A DNA stretch of 64,000 nucleotides from Shinisaurus crocodilurus (taxonomy: Eukaryota; Chordata; Lepidosauria; Squamata; Shinisauridae), in NCBI GenBank assembly GCA_021292165.1, contig CM037881.1, forward strand, positions 1,674,001 through 1,738,000. Direction: 5' to 3'. The notes below the pieces were generated by a model. That model did not search any database. It saw only the letters and a program-made list of their open reading frames with translations, and was not told the origin of the DNA. Numbering within the stretch: the stretch's first letter is position 1; each line of letters begins with the position of its first letter. This document shows, piece by piece, positions 10,834 through 23,700 of this stretch. The translations under genes and the position numbers were made by a program.

Positions 10834-12999
10834 GGTTAGGCCTCATCTTGAGTACTGCGTCCAGTTCTGGGCACCTCTTTAAGAAGGGTGATAGAACAGA
10901 CTGTGGAAACTATCGGGGCATTTCTCTCTTAGCAACCGCAGGTAAAATATTTGCTAGGATTCTCGCAAACCGTCTTCTATCTATTTCAGAAGAGATCCTC
11001 CCTGAAACTCAATATGGTTTCCGCCCCTCTAGAGGGACAGTAGACATGATTTTTACTGCACGTCAGCTCCAAGAAAAATGCCGGGAGCAAAATCAACCCC
11101 TTTATATGGCATTTATCGATTTGGCTAAGGCCTTTGATACTGTAGACCGTACAGCTCTCTGGACTATCCTTATGAAAATTGGATGCCCCAATAAATTTGT
11201 GAATATCTTGCGACTTCTCCATGACAACATGACGGCAACGGTTTTGGACAACAACGGCTCTCATGGTGCTCCATTTAAAGTGGGATCAGGTGTTAAACAG
11301 GGATGTGTTATCGCCCCAACATTATTTGCCATTTTCATCGCCATGGTTTTACATCTTGTCAAGGGGAAACTTCCCACTGGTGTGGGAATTATATATCGAA
11401 CAGATGGAAAGCTTTTTAATCTCAGCAGGCTGAAAGCAAAAAGTAAGGTAATTACAACCTCCGTTGTGGAACTTCAGTATGCTGATGATAATGTGGTCTC
11501 TGCACATTCAGAGGATGATCTCCAAACTATCCTAAATGCTTTTGCAGAAGCATACGGAAAACTTGGCCTCTCACTTAACATCAAAAAGACCAAAGTGCTT
11601 CATCAGCAAGTGCAAGCTAACCCTTTGGTGATGCCATCTATCCAGCTTGGCGGGACAATACTGGAAAATGTCGATCATTTTCTCTATCTTGGCAGCTATC
11701 TTTCTGTTACAGCTAACATCGACAGTGAAATCCAGCATCGTTTGAGCTCCGCAAGTGCCGCATTTTCTCGAATGAAACATAGAGTGTTCGAGGATCGGGA
11801 TATTTGTAAGAAGACCAAAACACTGGTTTATGAAGCCATTGTATTACCAACTTTATTGTATGCCTGCGAAACATGGCTATCTATAAACGTCACTTCCACC
11901 TCCTTGAAAGGTTTCATCAACGTTGCCTCCGGAAAATCCTGCGAATTACTTGGGAAGATAGACGAACAAATGTCAGTGTACTGGAAGAAGCAAAGACTAC
12001 TAGCATTGAAAAAATGATCCTTCAACGCCAACTTCAGTGGACCGGTCATGTTGTTCGAATGCCTGACTGCCGTCTCCCAAAGCAGTTACTTTACTCCCAA
12101 CTCAAGAATGGAAAGCGGAATATCGGTGGTCAATATAAGAGGTTTAAAGATGTTCATAAGGCTAATCTAAAAAAATGCAATATAAACATCGAAAACTGGG
12201 AAGCTCTGGCCCATGAACGATCTAAATGGAGGTTGGCCTTTCACAAAGGTTCCATGGACTTTGAAGAAGCCCGAGTGCAAGGTGAAAGGGAGAAACGTGC
12301 TAAGCGAAAAGCACGTCAAATGAATCCTTTACAGGACCATCTCCTATCTGGTAACCTGTGTCCTCACTGTGGGAAGCTGTGTGGATCTAGAATTGGCCTC
12401 CACAGTCACTTACGGACCCATCGCTAGAGTCTACACAATCTTCTTTAGAATTTCCTCCTTTTATCCCGGAAGACAATCTTACTCGGTCACGAGTGATCGC
12501 CTGATGATGACTTTAAGAAGGACATAGACAAACTGGAGAGGGTTCAGAGGAGGGCAACAAGGATGATAAAGGGACTGGAAACAAGGCCCTGTGAGGAGAG
12601 ACTGAAAGAACTGGGCATGTTTAGCCTTCAGAAGAGGAGACTGAGGGGAGATAGGATCGCACTCTTCCAGTACTTGAAGGGATGTCACACAGAGGAGGGC
12701 AAAGATCTCTTCTCGATCATCCCAGTTTGCAGGACACGGAATAATTTGCTCAAGTTACAGGAACCTAGATTCCACCTAAACATCAGGAAAAATTTCCTGA
12801 CTGTCAGAGCAATAAGACAATGGAACCAACTCCCTAGGGAGGCGGTGGGCTCTCCCACTCTGGAGGCATTCAAGGTGCAACTGGACAATCATCTGTCAGA
12901 GATGCTTTGACCTGGATTCCTGCATTGAGCAGGGGGTTGGACTCGATGGCCTTGTAGGCCCCTTCCAACTCTACTTTTCTATGATTCTATGATTCTAGG
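10834..12999 (+). mobile_element. CR1 LINE split by a nested APE-type LINE
   Basis: The CR1 runs 10834-10887 (gcctcatcttgagtactgcg, ggcacctctttaagaagg) and resumes at 12511-12999 with ctttaagaaggacatagac through its 3' end. The 11 bases ctttaagaagg are present on both sides of the nested element. Confidence 0.9.
10888..12510 (+). mobile_element. Nested APE-type non-LTR retrotransposon with (ATG)n tail
   Basis: The frame at 10848-12017 starts in CR1 sequence and continues into a reverse transcriptase: CGNYRGISLLATAGKIFARI, TQYGFRPSRGTVDMIF, FIDLAKAFDTVDRTALW, GSGVKQGCVIAPTLFA and LQYADDNVVSAHSEDD (YADD box). Near 11876 the frame shifts by one, and a second frame (11873-12427) encodes [40 protein letters not shown] and a terminal C2H2-like CPHCGKLC...HSHLRTH finger. 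It is 5'-truncated and broken, flanked by ctttaagaagg at 10877-10887 and 12511-12521. The clade (RTE-like or another APE group) is not settled. Confidence 0.88.
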
Positions 13000-13291
13000 A
13001 CCAATCTGTGGTTTATGATCCTGGCTTGTTAGAGTTTAACGAAGTTCCCCTAGTTGCATAATGGGGAACTCTCTTTATTTTAAAACTGGAAACAGATGTT
13101 TCTGACCTCTTTCTCTGGCACGTGCCTGAGGAGGAGACGAGAGGAGGGAGAATGCAAGCCCGACATACACCATGGCTCGCACATGTATTGCTAAACGGTG
13201 TCTGAATGCCTCAGACTGAAGCCAGCGCACTGTGCCTTCACCAATGTTTTATGCAGACTGCTGATCACGGAAATGCTCTTTGGGATTAATG

Positions 13292-13397
13292 CAGTGTTTC
13301 TCAACCTTGGGTCCCCAGATGTTTTTGGCCTACAACTCCCAGCATGCTGGGAGTTGTAGGCCAAAAACATCTGGGGACCCAAGGTTGAGAAACACTG
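13292..13397. mobile_element. Palindromic hAT MITE (copy 2), short loop
   Basis: Perfect palindrome CAGTGTTTCTCAACC... whose centre collapses to CCCAGCATGCTGGG. Exact 8-bp flanks gattaatg at 13284-13291 and 13398-13405. Confidence 0.93.
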
Positions 13398-14220
13398 GAT
13401 TAATGTGCTATTTTATTTTGTTTTATTGTCTTTCCCTTAAGTCTCTCTTTCTCCATTGGCTCTTGTCTGTCTTCTGCAACTACCTCTTGGCTCCCCCCCC
13501 CTTTAAAATTCCCCAACATTCATCTTTCTCTGCTCGGTGCTTAAGGTTGGGTATTTAACTGGTCAAAAAAGGTTTGGTCAGTTGACCAGTCAAATGATGA
13601 TCAATTGCATTAACTGTATTAGAACAATAAAACATATACTTTGATCATCAACAGTTTTGATGCTTATGTTAATTCCAAAAAATAGCTAACTGGTTGTTGT
13701 TGTTTTTTTGTGAAACAATGGCATTCACTTTTAAAAGATTGTGATAAATCATTTTAAACTTGTAACAACGTTAGGTAAGGTTTCTATAAATGTGAACAGT
13801 TCACTGAACAGTTCTTATTCTTGGCAGTTATCCTGGGATGCTAGGTTCCGCCCATGGTTACAACAACATATTTAGAAAAGAGAAGTAAAGCAAAGTAGCA
13901 GGGGCTTTTAAAAACACTGGATCATGTGGAGGAAACTCCCTGGTTACTCCCTGGGATGGCAGACTCTGGCCTCATCCATCGGCCAGAGAGCCAAGGGCCA
14001 CTGGGCTCCCGCTGCCTCCAAGGATTAACATCACGGCAAGGGGGAGACCAGCCTGGGTCCATACATCTGCCAAAGAAGGAACAGCTGCAGGGAGCTTGTT
14101 TTGCCCTTTCCTGCCAGAAAAAGAAGAAAAATGATTTTTTTTTTATAAGAACCTTGTAACTAAGAACTGGTGCCTGCGTTTTGCTTTCTTCCTTCTCCCT
14201 CCCAATCCCTTTTCCTTTTG

Positions 14221-14336
14221 TGTCGTGTCTTTTTTAGATTGTAAGCCTGAGGGCAGGGACTGTCTAATATTAATCTTTGTAAACTGCGCTGGGAGCCTTT
14301 TCTGGCTGAAGAGTGCTATAAATAAATAAATAAATA
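14221..14336 (+). mobile_element. Interspersed repeat 3' end, class uncertain
   Basis: Contains ttagattgtaagcctgaggg, cagggactgtctaatatt and an AAATAAAT tail, a pattern seen in vertebrate LINE or SINE 3' ends. A related short piece is at 7555-7626. Confidence 0.45.
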
Positions 14337-14696
14337 ATACAGCAAGCAAGATGGTGTCATGGGTGATCTGATCTGAAGGCAATGACTTTGGCACTGATTA
14401 CGGCTTGTGTTCCCGTTTGGAGGTGCCTGCAGTTCAAGCAGGCAGCCTGTAGCAGAAACTTTGCTATGTTGGCAGGCTCGCTCCTGACTGATTCAGCAGG
14501 GTTGGGTTGTGGTTGGCAGCTACTGAGCTCTGGGTCCTTCTCCTGGTTGTCTCTTTCACACGAAATGTCCCCTGTCTTCTTTGTACTGATGTTGCAGGAT
14601 TATGACCAGCTTATCCGCCTTGTGTGTAACTTCTTTTCGCACAACATGGCTGTTTCCTTTTGTTAAGTTGTAGTTGGCCCATTGTCAGACTTAAGC

Positions 14697-14941
14697 TTAT
14701 TTATTTATTTACATTTATACCCCACCTTTTTTCCTACAAGGAACTCAAGGCGGCTTACATAATCCTCCTCCTCCTCTCCATTTTATCCTCACAACAACCC
14801 TGTGAGGTAGGTTAGGCTGAGAGTCAGTGACTGGCCCAAAGTCACCCAGTGAGTTTCATGGCCGAGCGGGGACTAGAACCTGGATCTCCCGAGTCCCAGT
14901 CCAACACTCTAACCACTACGCCACACTGGCTTCAGTGTGGC
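14697..14941 (-). mobile_element. Sauria-type SINE, near full length
   Basis: Reverse copy with TTTATTTA tail at left and tRNA-like boxes ending ccactacgccacactggc. The next bases ttcagtgtggcgtag repeat the SINE head in inverted form. Confidence 0.88.
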
Positions 14942-14995
14942 GTAGCTGCTTCAGTCACCTTTTGAACTCTGAAAACCCCCATTCATGTTAAAGTG

Positions 14996-14996
14996 C

Positions 14997-15033
<37 letters not shown>
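14996..15033. repeat. (ATT)n microsatellite
   Basis: About 12 perfect ATT units. Confidence 0.93.
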
Positions 15034-15844
15034 GTATGGTTAATAGAGGAGGAAATACACACAGAAGAATTCTGTGTTTCAACCAGAAACTTTATTTCAA
15101 AAAATGCTACTGGTGACTAGGGAACATATGCTGACAAGTGAAATAACAGATAAAACCATCACATTTTGCAGTATGTAAAACTTCCATTGAGAAAAGTAGT
15201 ACCGGTATATTAAGGAAACTTTCCAAATGAAGGCCAAATTGTCTGACTGCTTAGAAAAATAAAACTCAGATGAGAAGAGGGGAAACAATCATGCAGTATT
15301 TCCCAAATGTTTAAAATTAACAGTGCAATCCTCAGAAGCAAGTCTAAGTTCAATTTAATTCACTCCCTATTGATTCCCGCCTCGAATGGGAATCATTCCT
15401 TGCAATGTTCATTTACTTACTAAATTTATACAAAAGTAAAATCACCAATCCAGCATTTCTGAAAAACCAAAATGGAAATATAAAAATGCAAAACTTTGAA
15501 CAGCAATATAGTGTGCGGCATAATTCTACCTTGATGATGATGTAGCAGCAGGTTTAGGTGTGACTTAATCCCCTTATTCAGATTCATGTCAAAAAGCCAA
15601 GGGTCAAAATTGCATGGAAACTTTGGCAGGTGCAGCTTTTCTCATCTCAGCATGACAAACTGCTCCTGCCAAAATTTCCTCTTCTACATAACAATTAAGA
15701 GGCACAGGACAGGAGCCCAGCTGTTTTCCTCTGAGCACCTTAGATACAGAGTGTCTGAATATTATTCACAAAGAGTGGCCACAGGAAATATCTCAATTGT
15801 TTGTATTGAACAGACCTTCTCATTATTGGTTTTTCTTTTCTTAG

Positions 15845-16112
15845 GTTTATGTTGAAGGTTGAGGGAGCTGCTCAAGCGCTTCCTTGGGAGTGAAGGCTAA
15901 AATTGCTATTCTCTTGACGTTTTGGACTTGCGGATGATAAAAGAATTTAAGCATACCCACCAAAACTTTTCCTCTGGACCCAGCGGCGCTCTAGGTGCAA
16001 GGCGTGTGCCGCTCCCGGCTGTTACCTGGCTTCTCTTCTGCCATGGATACTGAGTCAACCTACTCTGGATATTCCCACTATTCAGGTCACTCCAAAAAGC
16101 CCAGAGACAAGG
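15845..16112 (+). CDS. VANGL1: VANGL1 exon 2: 5'UTR end and start codon
   Basis: A pyrimidine-rich tract ends in AG at 15843-15844, giving 198 nt of leader before an ATG at 16043 in a strong context (gccATGG). The first residues, [19 protein letters not shown], match the conserved VANGL1 amino terminus. A GT donor lies at 16113-16114. By homology the exon should end with codons for (H/Q)RQ plus two bases of Gly. That stretch is present (cag aga caa gg, 16102-16112) but in a different frame from the ATG, as if one base were missing near the A5/CCC runs at 16094-16102. This could be an assembly error or a real lesion. The 5' boundary is inferred from the acceptor only; coding starts at 16043. 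Confidence 0.87.
15934..16053 (+). other. uORF overlapping the VANGL1 start codon (39 codons)
   Basis: In the leader of exon 2 an ATG at 15934 opens a 39-codon frame that ends with TGA at 16051-16053, eight bases past the VANGL1 ATG and in another frame. Its context (gcggATGa) is moderate. A second, shorter uORF of 14 codons runs 15849-15893. Overlapping uORFs usually lower translation of the main frame. Confidence 0.5.
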
Positions 16113-19100
16113 GTATGGACATTTCTTAATCGCAGCTCTGGGCTAGAAGTTGCCCTCTTCAGAAAGTCCCTCCTTCTTTGAGATCTGCATATATTTCCCC
16201 TCCATTTACTTCCCATCCAGGAAATGTGCCTATATTTCTCAGTCAAAAAAAATGTGCAGATTTTCCAGCCAGTTTAAAAAAACCCAAAAACCTGAGAGGT
16301 GGCTAAGGAACGGGATGGAGCAAAAGAGGTGCCAGCAACAACAGGACAGACAGACATACACACCCCTCAATCTGCCCCGGGAAGTGTCGAAAATGTGGAG
16401 GGCACGGACAACTGTTAGTTCAACACTTGAAATCCAGAGGGTTGCATTGCTGAGGGAGACATCTTGTTTCTGCCCCCTTTTTGGTGCACCTACTTTTTTC
16501 CTCTTTACCAGTGATTTTCAATTAACAGCTCAGCAACTGTGCACAAATTAGCCTACATGCAGTCTCACTTGGTCAGTTTCCATATATGTTACCAACTACA
16601 CTTCTCTTCTTCTGCCAGCTGAAACTTACAAGGACACTGACCAGGCAAGACTACATATATCAGCTGTAAATGCATTTAGACACCTCCAAAAGACCACTTA
16701 AAGTGTTTTTTTTTTTTTTAAATTACAAAGACATTTGTGCACATTTCTGGGGCTGAATATTGTTTTTAAAAGGTGGCGAACCAGTGACAGTCACGCCAAA
16801 GTGCCACTTGGGCATGGGGTTGCGGGGCTTTCACTGGCAGCGGCACAGGCAAGATTGTGGAGAGAGGCAAGGAGTTTTTGCTGCGCTTGCCAAGAATCTC
16901 TAGCTGCTCCCTGCAACCTACCGTGGAATCACTCTCCCGGGTTTGGACAACACAGCAACCCATCGTGGGTCAAATAACCCCTAGAACAAGCCATGGGTTG
17001 ACAAGGTGGCTTGTGGCCTGAAAATAAGCCATCTTGTGGAAAGCGGTCTGGGTTCGGATGATACAACAACCCACTATGGCTAGTTGCCCACAATGGGTTG
17101 CCATGTCATCCAAACCCAGCCAGAGAGAGAACTTTCTATGGGAGAGGGCATCAAGTGTTTTTTCTTTGGGGTTAATCGTGTCTCTTAGAAGGCTCTGGTT
17201 ACATGTAAGAAATCAGATGCTGTCTCTATTACTCTGTAATGCTCTGAACCCACATAGCAAAGATCTCCCATTCCCTTTCTCACCTTATTATTTATTATTA
17301 ATATTTATTTATCGCCCATCTGGCCGGCAACCGGCCACCCTGGGCAATGTACAGACAATAAATACATAAATACAATAAAATACATTAAAACAATATAAAA
17401 ATTTTAAAATCTTAACCCACCCCATATTCCCGCCTGAACAACCAGGTTTTTAATGAGCGACGGAAGCTCATCAGAGAGGGGGCATGGCGGAGGTCACTCG
17501 GGAGAGAGTTCCACAGTACGGGGGCCGCCACAGAAAAGGCCCTCTTCCTCGTCCCCACCAGTCTAGCTGCTCTGGCTGAAGGGACAAGGAGAAGGCCATC
17601 CGTGGCAGATCTTGTTGAGCGGCCCACTTGGTGTTGCTGGAGACGCTCCTTGAGATTTATTTATCTTCCATCATATTACCACAACCTGCAGCAACCATAG
17701 TCGTCTTCTAGGCATGTTTGTGGTTGGAGTAGCAGAACCATCACACTGCTCTTTCCTGCATAGTTTCATAGGTCTCAGGCATCTTTTAGCAAACCTAAAT
17801 TATTTTGATGACTTTGAGAATACAAAAGTTGTCTTAAATTTTGAAGTTGAAATCCACTGTCCCCAATCTGCTGCAAGGGCTTGTTTCAGGCACAGTGCTG
17901 AACTGTGGTTGCACTACAACGGTGCAAAGGAGCATTTGAGCTCCCAGGTGTGCAGCAGGGAAAGTGTGGCTTAGAACTCTTTGTCTTTGTTTCCTGTCCT
18001 CTCAGCTTCATTCCTGCCTCCAGCCTCTGAATAACTTTGGTTTGTCCCTTTAAATATCATGCCAGACTACAGTTAGTACAAATCCACTTCAGATCACAGT
18101 CTGTGATTTGGTTTGCCGGCCTCTATTTGCAGACCATGGTTTGTCGGCGGAGAAACCATACCAAACCATAGTTGAACTTCCTTAACCATGGTTTGGTGTG
18201 ATGTTTGAATTGAGCCATTGCTTTACAACTACCTCTCACTACTTTTCCTGGCTGCCTTGATTTTTTATCAGACTGTGCATTTGCAGTTTTAAAGATGGGC
18301 CATGTGTAAATTAACATAGCGGAGCCTATTTACATTTCCCCGCCTGTTGGCCGCCCCTTTGCCTTCAGTTTTGCTTTGCTTTTTGGTAGTGTAGTTCAAC
18401 TAGTTATTTGTGATGTTTAATTGAGAGAAAAGATAACACTGAGATTAGATTTCCAAAGAAAGCCATCCTTTGTGGCTGCCAGAAATGTGCAGGGCTAATT
18501 CAGAATGCTAGTGTTACCTTGCTGATAAATCTTTCTGCGCATTCCACAAAACTGGAGCCACTTAAGTGCATGGATGCACCCAATTTGGCATAAGCACAAT
18601 TTAAGCCACTTTCCTGCAGAACCCAGCCTGATTTGGAGACCTTTCCTGGAGCAGGAAATGAAGTGCCCACCCACCTTTTAGTCTCCCTCCCCAAGAGCAA
18701 ACTCCCTGAAGAAGCCGGCAGGCGTATTGAGGACAGAGGGGTAGCACAGGATCCTCCTCTTCCATCCACAGGGTAAACTGTAATATAGCTCACTGTTCAC
18801 GGTGCCAGTTTTGACTGATGTTATTCTCCACTTTATATTGTGGTTGCACAACGGCACTTACTTTCTTATCAAATTGTAAACTGAAGAAATGATGCTAAGA
18901 GTGGAAAGCTTTGCATGCGCGTTTATGCGTGGTTGACATGTCTGTGGTTTTTCATGTTTTTGTGTGACTGGCTTTGAAAATGGGCCCTATCTAGTTGGGA
19001 ACAGCTGCAGGGTTTTCAGTTCTTAACCAGTGATTCCCAAACCATGTATCAGGATATGCTAGTGAGCTGTGGGAGAGTCTGAAATGTGCCTTGGAAAAGT

Positions 19101-20711
19101 AAAGCACCATGTTGGATGCATCACCCACTCTATGCCCCCTCAGAGCGAGGGCATTTGCCCCGCCCTCTGCCGATAGATGGGCACTGACATTCCAAGGGAG
19201 GGAGGGAGGATACTTTGGGAGGGATTCCTGGCCCAGTCCATGCGAAATACAGGCCTGTCAGGCTCACGCTGGCTCAGCTTGTCTGAGTGTGGAAAGCTAA
19301 GCAGGGTCAAGCCTGGTTGTTACTTGGATGGGAGACCCCTCCTCGAGTTTCCTGCATTGAGCAGGGGGTTGGAGTCGGACTCAATAGCCTTGTAGGCCCC
19401 TTCCAACTCTATGATCTATGAAATCGTGACAGATTTGGGGGAATCCCAGAAGCCTCACCTCTGCCCAAAAAGTACAGCCCCGTCCCTGAGCCCTGACTGA
19501 GTGGGCAGAAGTTAGAAGGAGTTAGTTAGTTAGTTAGTTAGAACATTTATATACCGCTCCACATCTAAACAGATTCTGGAGCAGTGGACAATAAAAAGAA
19601 TAAAACACTATATTAAAACAGAATATCAATTTTAAAAATTATGGAGTTATCTCACCGTTTCAGGAAGGGTGTTTTCCTCATCATGGGAACTGATGGAGGA
19701 CAATATATACCTTCTAGAGCAGTGTTCTCCAACCTCGGGTCCCCAGATGTTTTTGGCCTACAACTCCCAGCATGCCCCAGCCAGCGTAGCTGGCTGGGGC
19801 ATGCTGGGAGTTGTAAGCCAAAAACATCTGGGGACCCGAGGTTGGAGAACACTGCTCTAGAGCATAAGAGAGGTGCACTCTGGTTTTTAATTCAGTAAAA
19901 TACTGTATCTTGGGCAGCCACTGCTCTTAACAACTAGCCAATTCTGCTTTTAAACACACACACACACACACACACACCCTACTGAAAATCCAGTACAAAG
20001 ACAACATCTTTAGAAAGCTTTGCATTTTCTCTTGGCCATTGTGTACATACCTGGAATAGGTGTGGCCAGAACTCTGGAATGTTTTTCTTCACTATAGGAA
20101 AGGAACAATTTCCTGCTTTTTCAAAGGATTGTGTTCTTGAGACCCTTTATCTTTGGGCTGCTGAGTAGCATTCAAAGCCTGCATACTGAGCTAACTACCA
20201 GGATTACCTCCTAGTCATGGGATCCATTTGGGGAGGCCCTGCACAAGGAAGATTAAATAATTGGAACAGCCGCTCTCAGTTAATTTCTGACCAGAAACAC
20301 CAAGTGCCGTCAATATTGGACTGGGAAAGTAGCAGTTACTCTACAAAGAGTAAGGCTTCAGGCATTTGTGGATGGTGATGAAATTTCCTGTTCGGAGGCA
20401 ATCCGTTAGCATGTCATGTGTAACGCCATCAGCCCGGGAAACTCAACCACTGGAATACTTCTTCCAGTTAGTCAGCCCCAGTGTGATACAACTTGCTGCA
20501 GCACGAAAATGTTTTGAACCTTGGGCAAGATGGCCTCACTTTCCCCCAGACATCTTGAGCTTAGCAGTAGGTTGCATGAGGCCAGTGGTGGTTAGCATAA
20601 GCATGGGTTGGTGTGAGATTTCTGTTACTATTGAAGCAGGAGAATCCTTGCCTGCCAGGAATCTCCTAGGAAGTTACTTCAGTGCAAACAGCTGCTTCTT
20701 CCCTTGCATTG

Positions 20712-20747
<36 letters not shown>

Positions 20748-23700
20748 GTGTGTAGGCCGGTGTATACGGGTCAACAACAAGAAAAGTGAGACTTGTCAGC
20801 CAGATTCCAAAATATTTGAAGGACTTGCCACATGATATCCTAAGCAGTGGTTGTTGGAGGCAGCCGCCTGTGGACTCTGGCCAATGAGGTCACAAGAGGT
20901 TAATGAAATAGATCTCATCTGTGATCTCTCACTGAGAGGTTCATCAGAGCTGAGACCCCCCATGCCCTACCGCACTTCCTCAGAAATCCTCTTAAACATC
21001 GGCCTGAGGAATTAGGATGCCATGTGTGGCCCCTCTCTTTCTCTTGCTGGTAGCATTTGAAACTGGCTTTGCATGCCGAAGGGCCCGAGGACGTTGGACC
21101 TGGCCAAAAAGTTGCGCTAAGCTACCTCCTTTCCCCGCCCCCGCCCCCCAGCTGCTAGGCTGCTAGGGCTAACATTTGCTGAAGAGCAGAACAATCAGCA
21201 TGTGAAACCATTTTCTCCTTCTTTTTATGGGAAAGGAGCCGGGACAGGCACAAATCGCCTCGGAGCAAAGATGGCAGTCGCTCAGAGAAGTCCGTTACCA
21301 TTCAGACACCACCTGCAGAGCCATTGTTGGGGAATGATTCTTCTCGGGCAGAGGAAGCTCAGGTAAGGGCTGAGGAAGGTGTGCAGAGCACAGGTTGCAG
21401 GTGCAGGATTTTGTTGCGGTGAATAGCTTGGCAGGCTACCGCGGTTCCTATTGCGGAATATGTTTTTTTCATGCTAATGCTGTTTTGAGTATGCCAACAA
21501 AATCCCGTGCCTACCTCTTGATGTTCCTCCTGACATACTTCTAATCTTATGCTTTTATGTCAAAGGCCGTCACACTGTTGCTCTGAAAGCTTTAGAAGCT
21601 GAGCGGCTATACGCTCCTACCTCAACGGTCACCCGACCAAGAATATTTGAACGTGCTCAAATGCTTTTCACCGGTGCTGCAGCGTCCGGTTGTAACCCGA
21701 GTTATTCTTGACTCAGGATGCCACGCTATAAATGGCAGATATGTGAAAAGTACCTTTTGGCTGTTGTCTGCTTGCACCGGCTGCTTGTTTCTTCCATAGA
21801 AGCTGAGGCCTTCTGACTACACACCAAGAATAGCGCACCTTGTTTCCTCCAGACCACCTCACTAGTCCTTGGAGGTGATTTTCTCGCACACATGCTTTTC
21901 TTATTTATTATTTTATTTATTTATTTATTTATTTATTATATTTATCAATCGCCCATCTGGCCGGTCACCCGGCCACCCTGGGCGATGTACAATTAAAATA
22001 CAACAAAACAACACAATAAAATATAATAATTAAAACAATATAAAAAATTCTCATTAAAAACCTAACCCACCCCATATTCCCGCCTGAACAGCCATGTTTT
22101 TAATGCACGGCGGAAGCTCATCACGGAGGGGGCATGGCGAAGGTCATTAGGGAGGGAGTTCCATAATGTGGGGGCCGCCACAGAGAAGGCCCTCTTCCTA
22201 GTCCCCACCAGCCTGGCTGCTCTGGCTGATGGGAGAAGGAGAAGGCCGTCCGTGGCAGACCTTGTTGAGCGGCCTACTTGATGTTGCTGGAGGCGCTCCT
22301 TGAGATAAGCTGGGCCGGAGCCGTGTAAGGTTTTAAAGGTCAAAACCAACACCTTGAATTCGGCTCGGCAAGCAACTGGTAGCCAGTGCAACTCATTAAG
22401 CACTGGCGTGATGTGATCACGCCGGCGGCTGCCCTTAATCAGGCGAGCCGCCGCGTTCTGTACCAGCTGAAGCTTCCAGACCGTCTTCAAGGGTAACCCC
22501 ACGTAGAGCGCATTACAGTAGTCTAGGCGAGAGGAGACCAAGGCATGAACCACTGATGGGAGCAGGTGATTAGGAAGGTAGGGGCGCAGCTGCCATTTTC
22601 TTCTACCTTGTTGCAAGAAGCTCCAGTTGAGATCCATCCAGATGTTGATCTTGTGATTAGATCTAATAGATCAGTGTTCTCCAACCTTGGGTCCCCAAAT
22701 GTTTTTTGCCTACAACTCCCAGCATGCCCCAGCCAGCTACGTCAAAAACATCTGGGGACCCAAGGTTGGAGAACACCTTTGCCACTCCTGCCAAAACAAA
22801 ACACTAGGCATATATAGTAGAGTAGTGGAAGGAGCATACATGTGTTGGACTTGAAATCCAGTGTAATTTAAATGGCTAAAGAATTAATCTTGCTTTTGAG
22901 AGACAGTCTATGTTTCCTTTCTGCCTTGCAGTCTTTGTGTGAAGCTATTTTACAGCTTCAGTTTGCCATCTGTAAAATGGGACCAATAGTGACGTGCTTT
23001 AAAGAGAAAACACTTTGCAAATTAAAAGGGCTCAGGAAACATTTAATAGTATGCAAAATGCACCTTCTATATGGAACCTCCTATGAGGGGGTTCCAAAAG
23101 TCCTTTAAATCTAAAAATGTATTCCAGATGACTGAAGGGTGAAAGGAACACAATGGGTGGCTTGTTGCCATCTTTCTGAGTAGTTCAGTTGACATTAAGG
23201 ATTATGTGTGCTGTTGGAAGTGTGATGCAATTTAGAAAGCACTAGAGTAAATTACAGTAATACCTTGGATTGCAAGTAACTTGGTTTGAGAGCGTTTTGC
23301 AAGACAAGCAATTTTTAAAATATTTAATTTTAAAAAATTGACTTGATATACAAGCGACGTCTTGCAATAAAAGTAGTGTAGTACGGCTTAAATGAAAAAT
23401 CTCTGTACAAATTTTTTTGGGGGAATTTCATTTTGATATAAGAGTGTTTGGGATTACAAGCACGTTTCCGGAACGAATTATGCTCTCAATCCAAGGCATG
23501 ACTGTAATATCCTTCAGCAGTCTAGTTCTCCAAATAGCAGATCCATTTCAGACCCATGCTTGACCGGCTGACCACCTTAACACCCATAGTAAGAATGCCC
23601 AACCACAGCACAACACGCTGATACCTGGTGCTATCTTTGGTAGACTTTCTTAGGGCCTGTTCAGCTTTTACAAACACTTCCTTGCAGGAAATCACATTCA

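Larger units (their letters stand above)
4217..15844 (+). other. VANGL1 intron 1 (inferred): gene-free stretches
   Basis: Apart from the repeats listed, 4800-5140, 5840-6030, 6180-6398, 6650-7555, 10131-10833, 13000-13290, 13406-14220, 14341-14696 and 15034-15844 show no conserved coding sequence. 10592-10830 has MITE-like inverted pieces (ggatgatcatatctgggttt) that I could not bound. Confidence 0.5.
16113..21235 (+). other. VANGL1 intron 2: gene-free stretches
   Basis: 16113-16935, 17124-17290, 17659-18059, 18216-19250, 19426-19719 (with a short LINE-like tail near 19520-19630) and 19855-21235 show nothing I recognise. A (CA)n run sits at 19954-19977. Confidence 0.5.

Noticed and set aside
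16150..16551. 133-codon frame after exon 2
   Set aside because: Composition is not protein-like, there is no homology, and it lies in an intron.
19251..19425. 5S rRNA gene
   Set aside because: Only the central part resembles 5S, the start is altered, and the rest is a CR1-like tail repeated elsewhere; it is a SINE.
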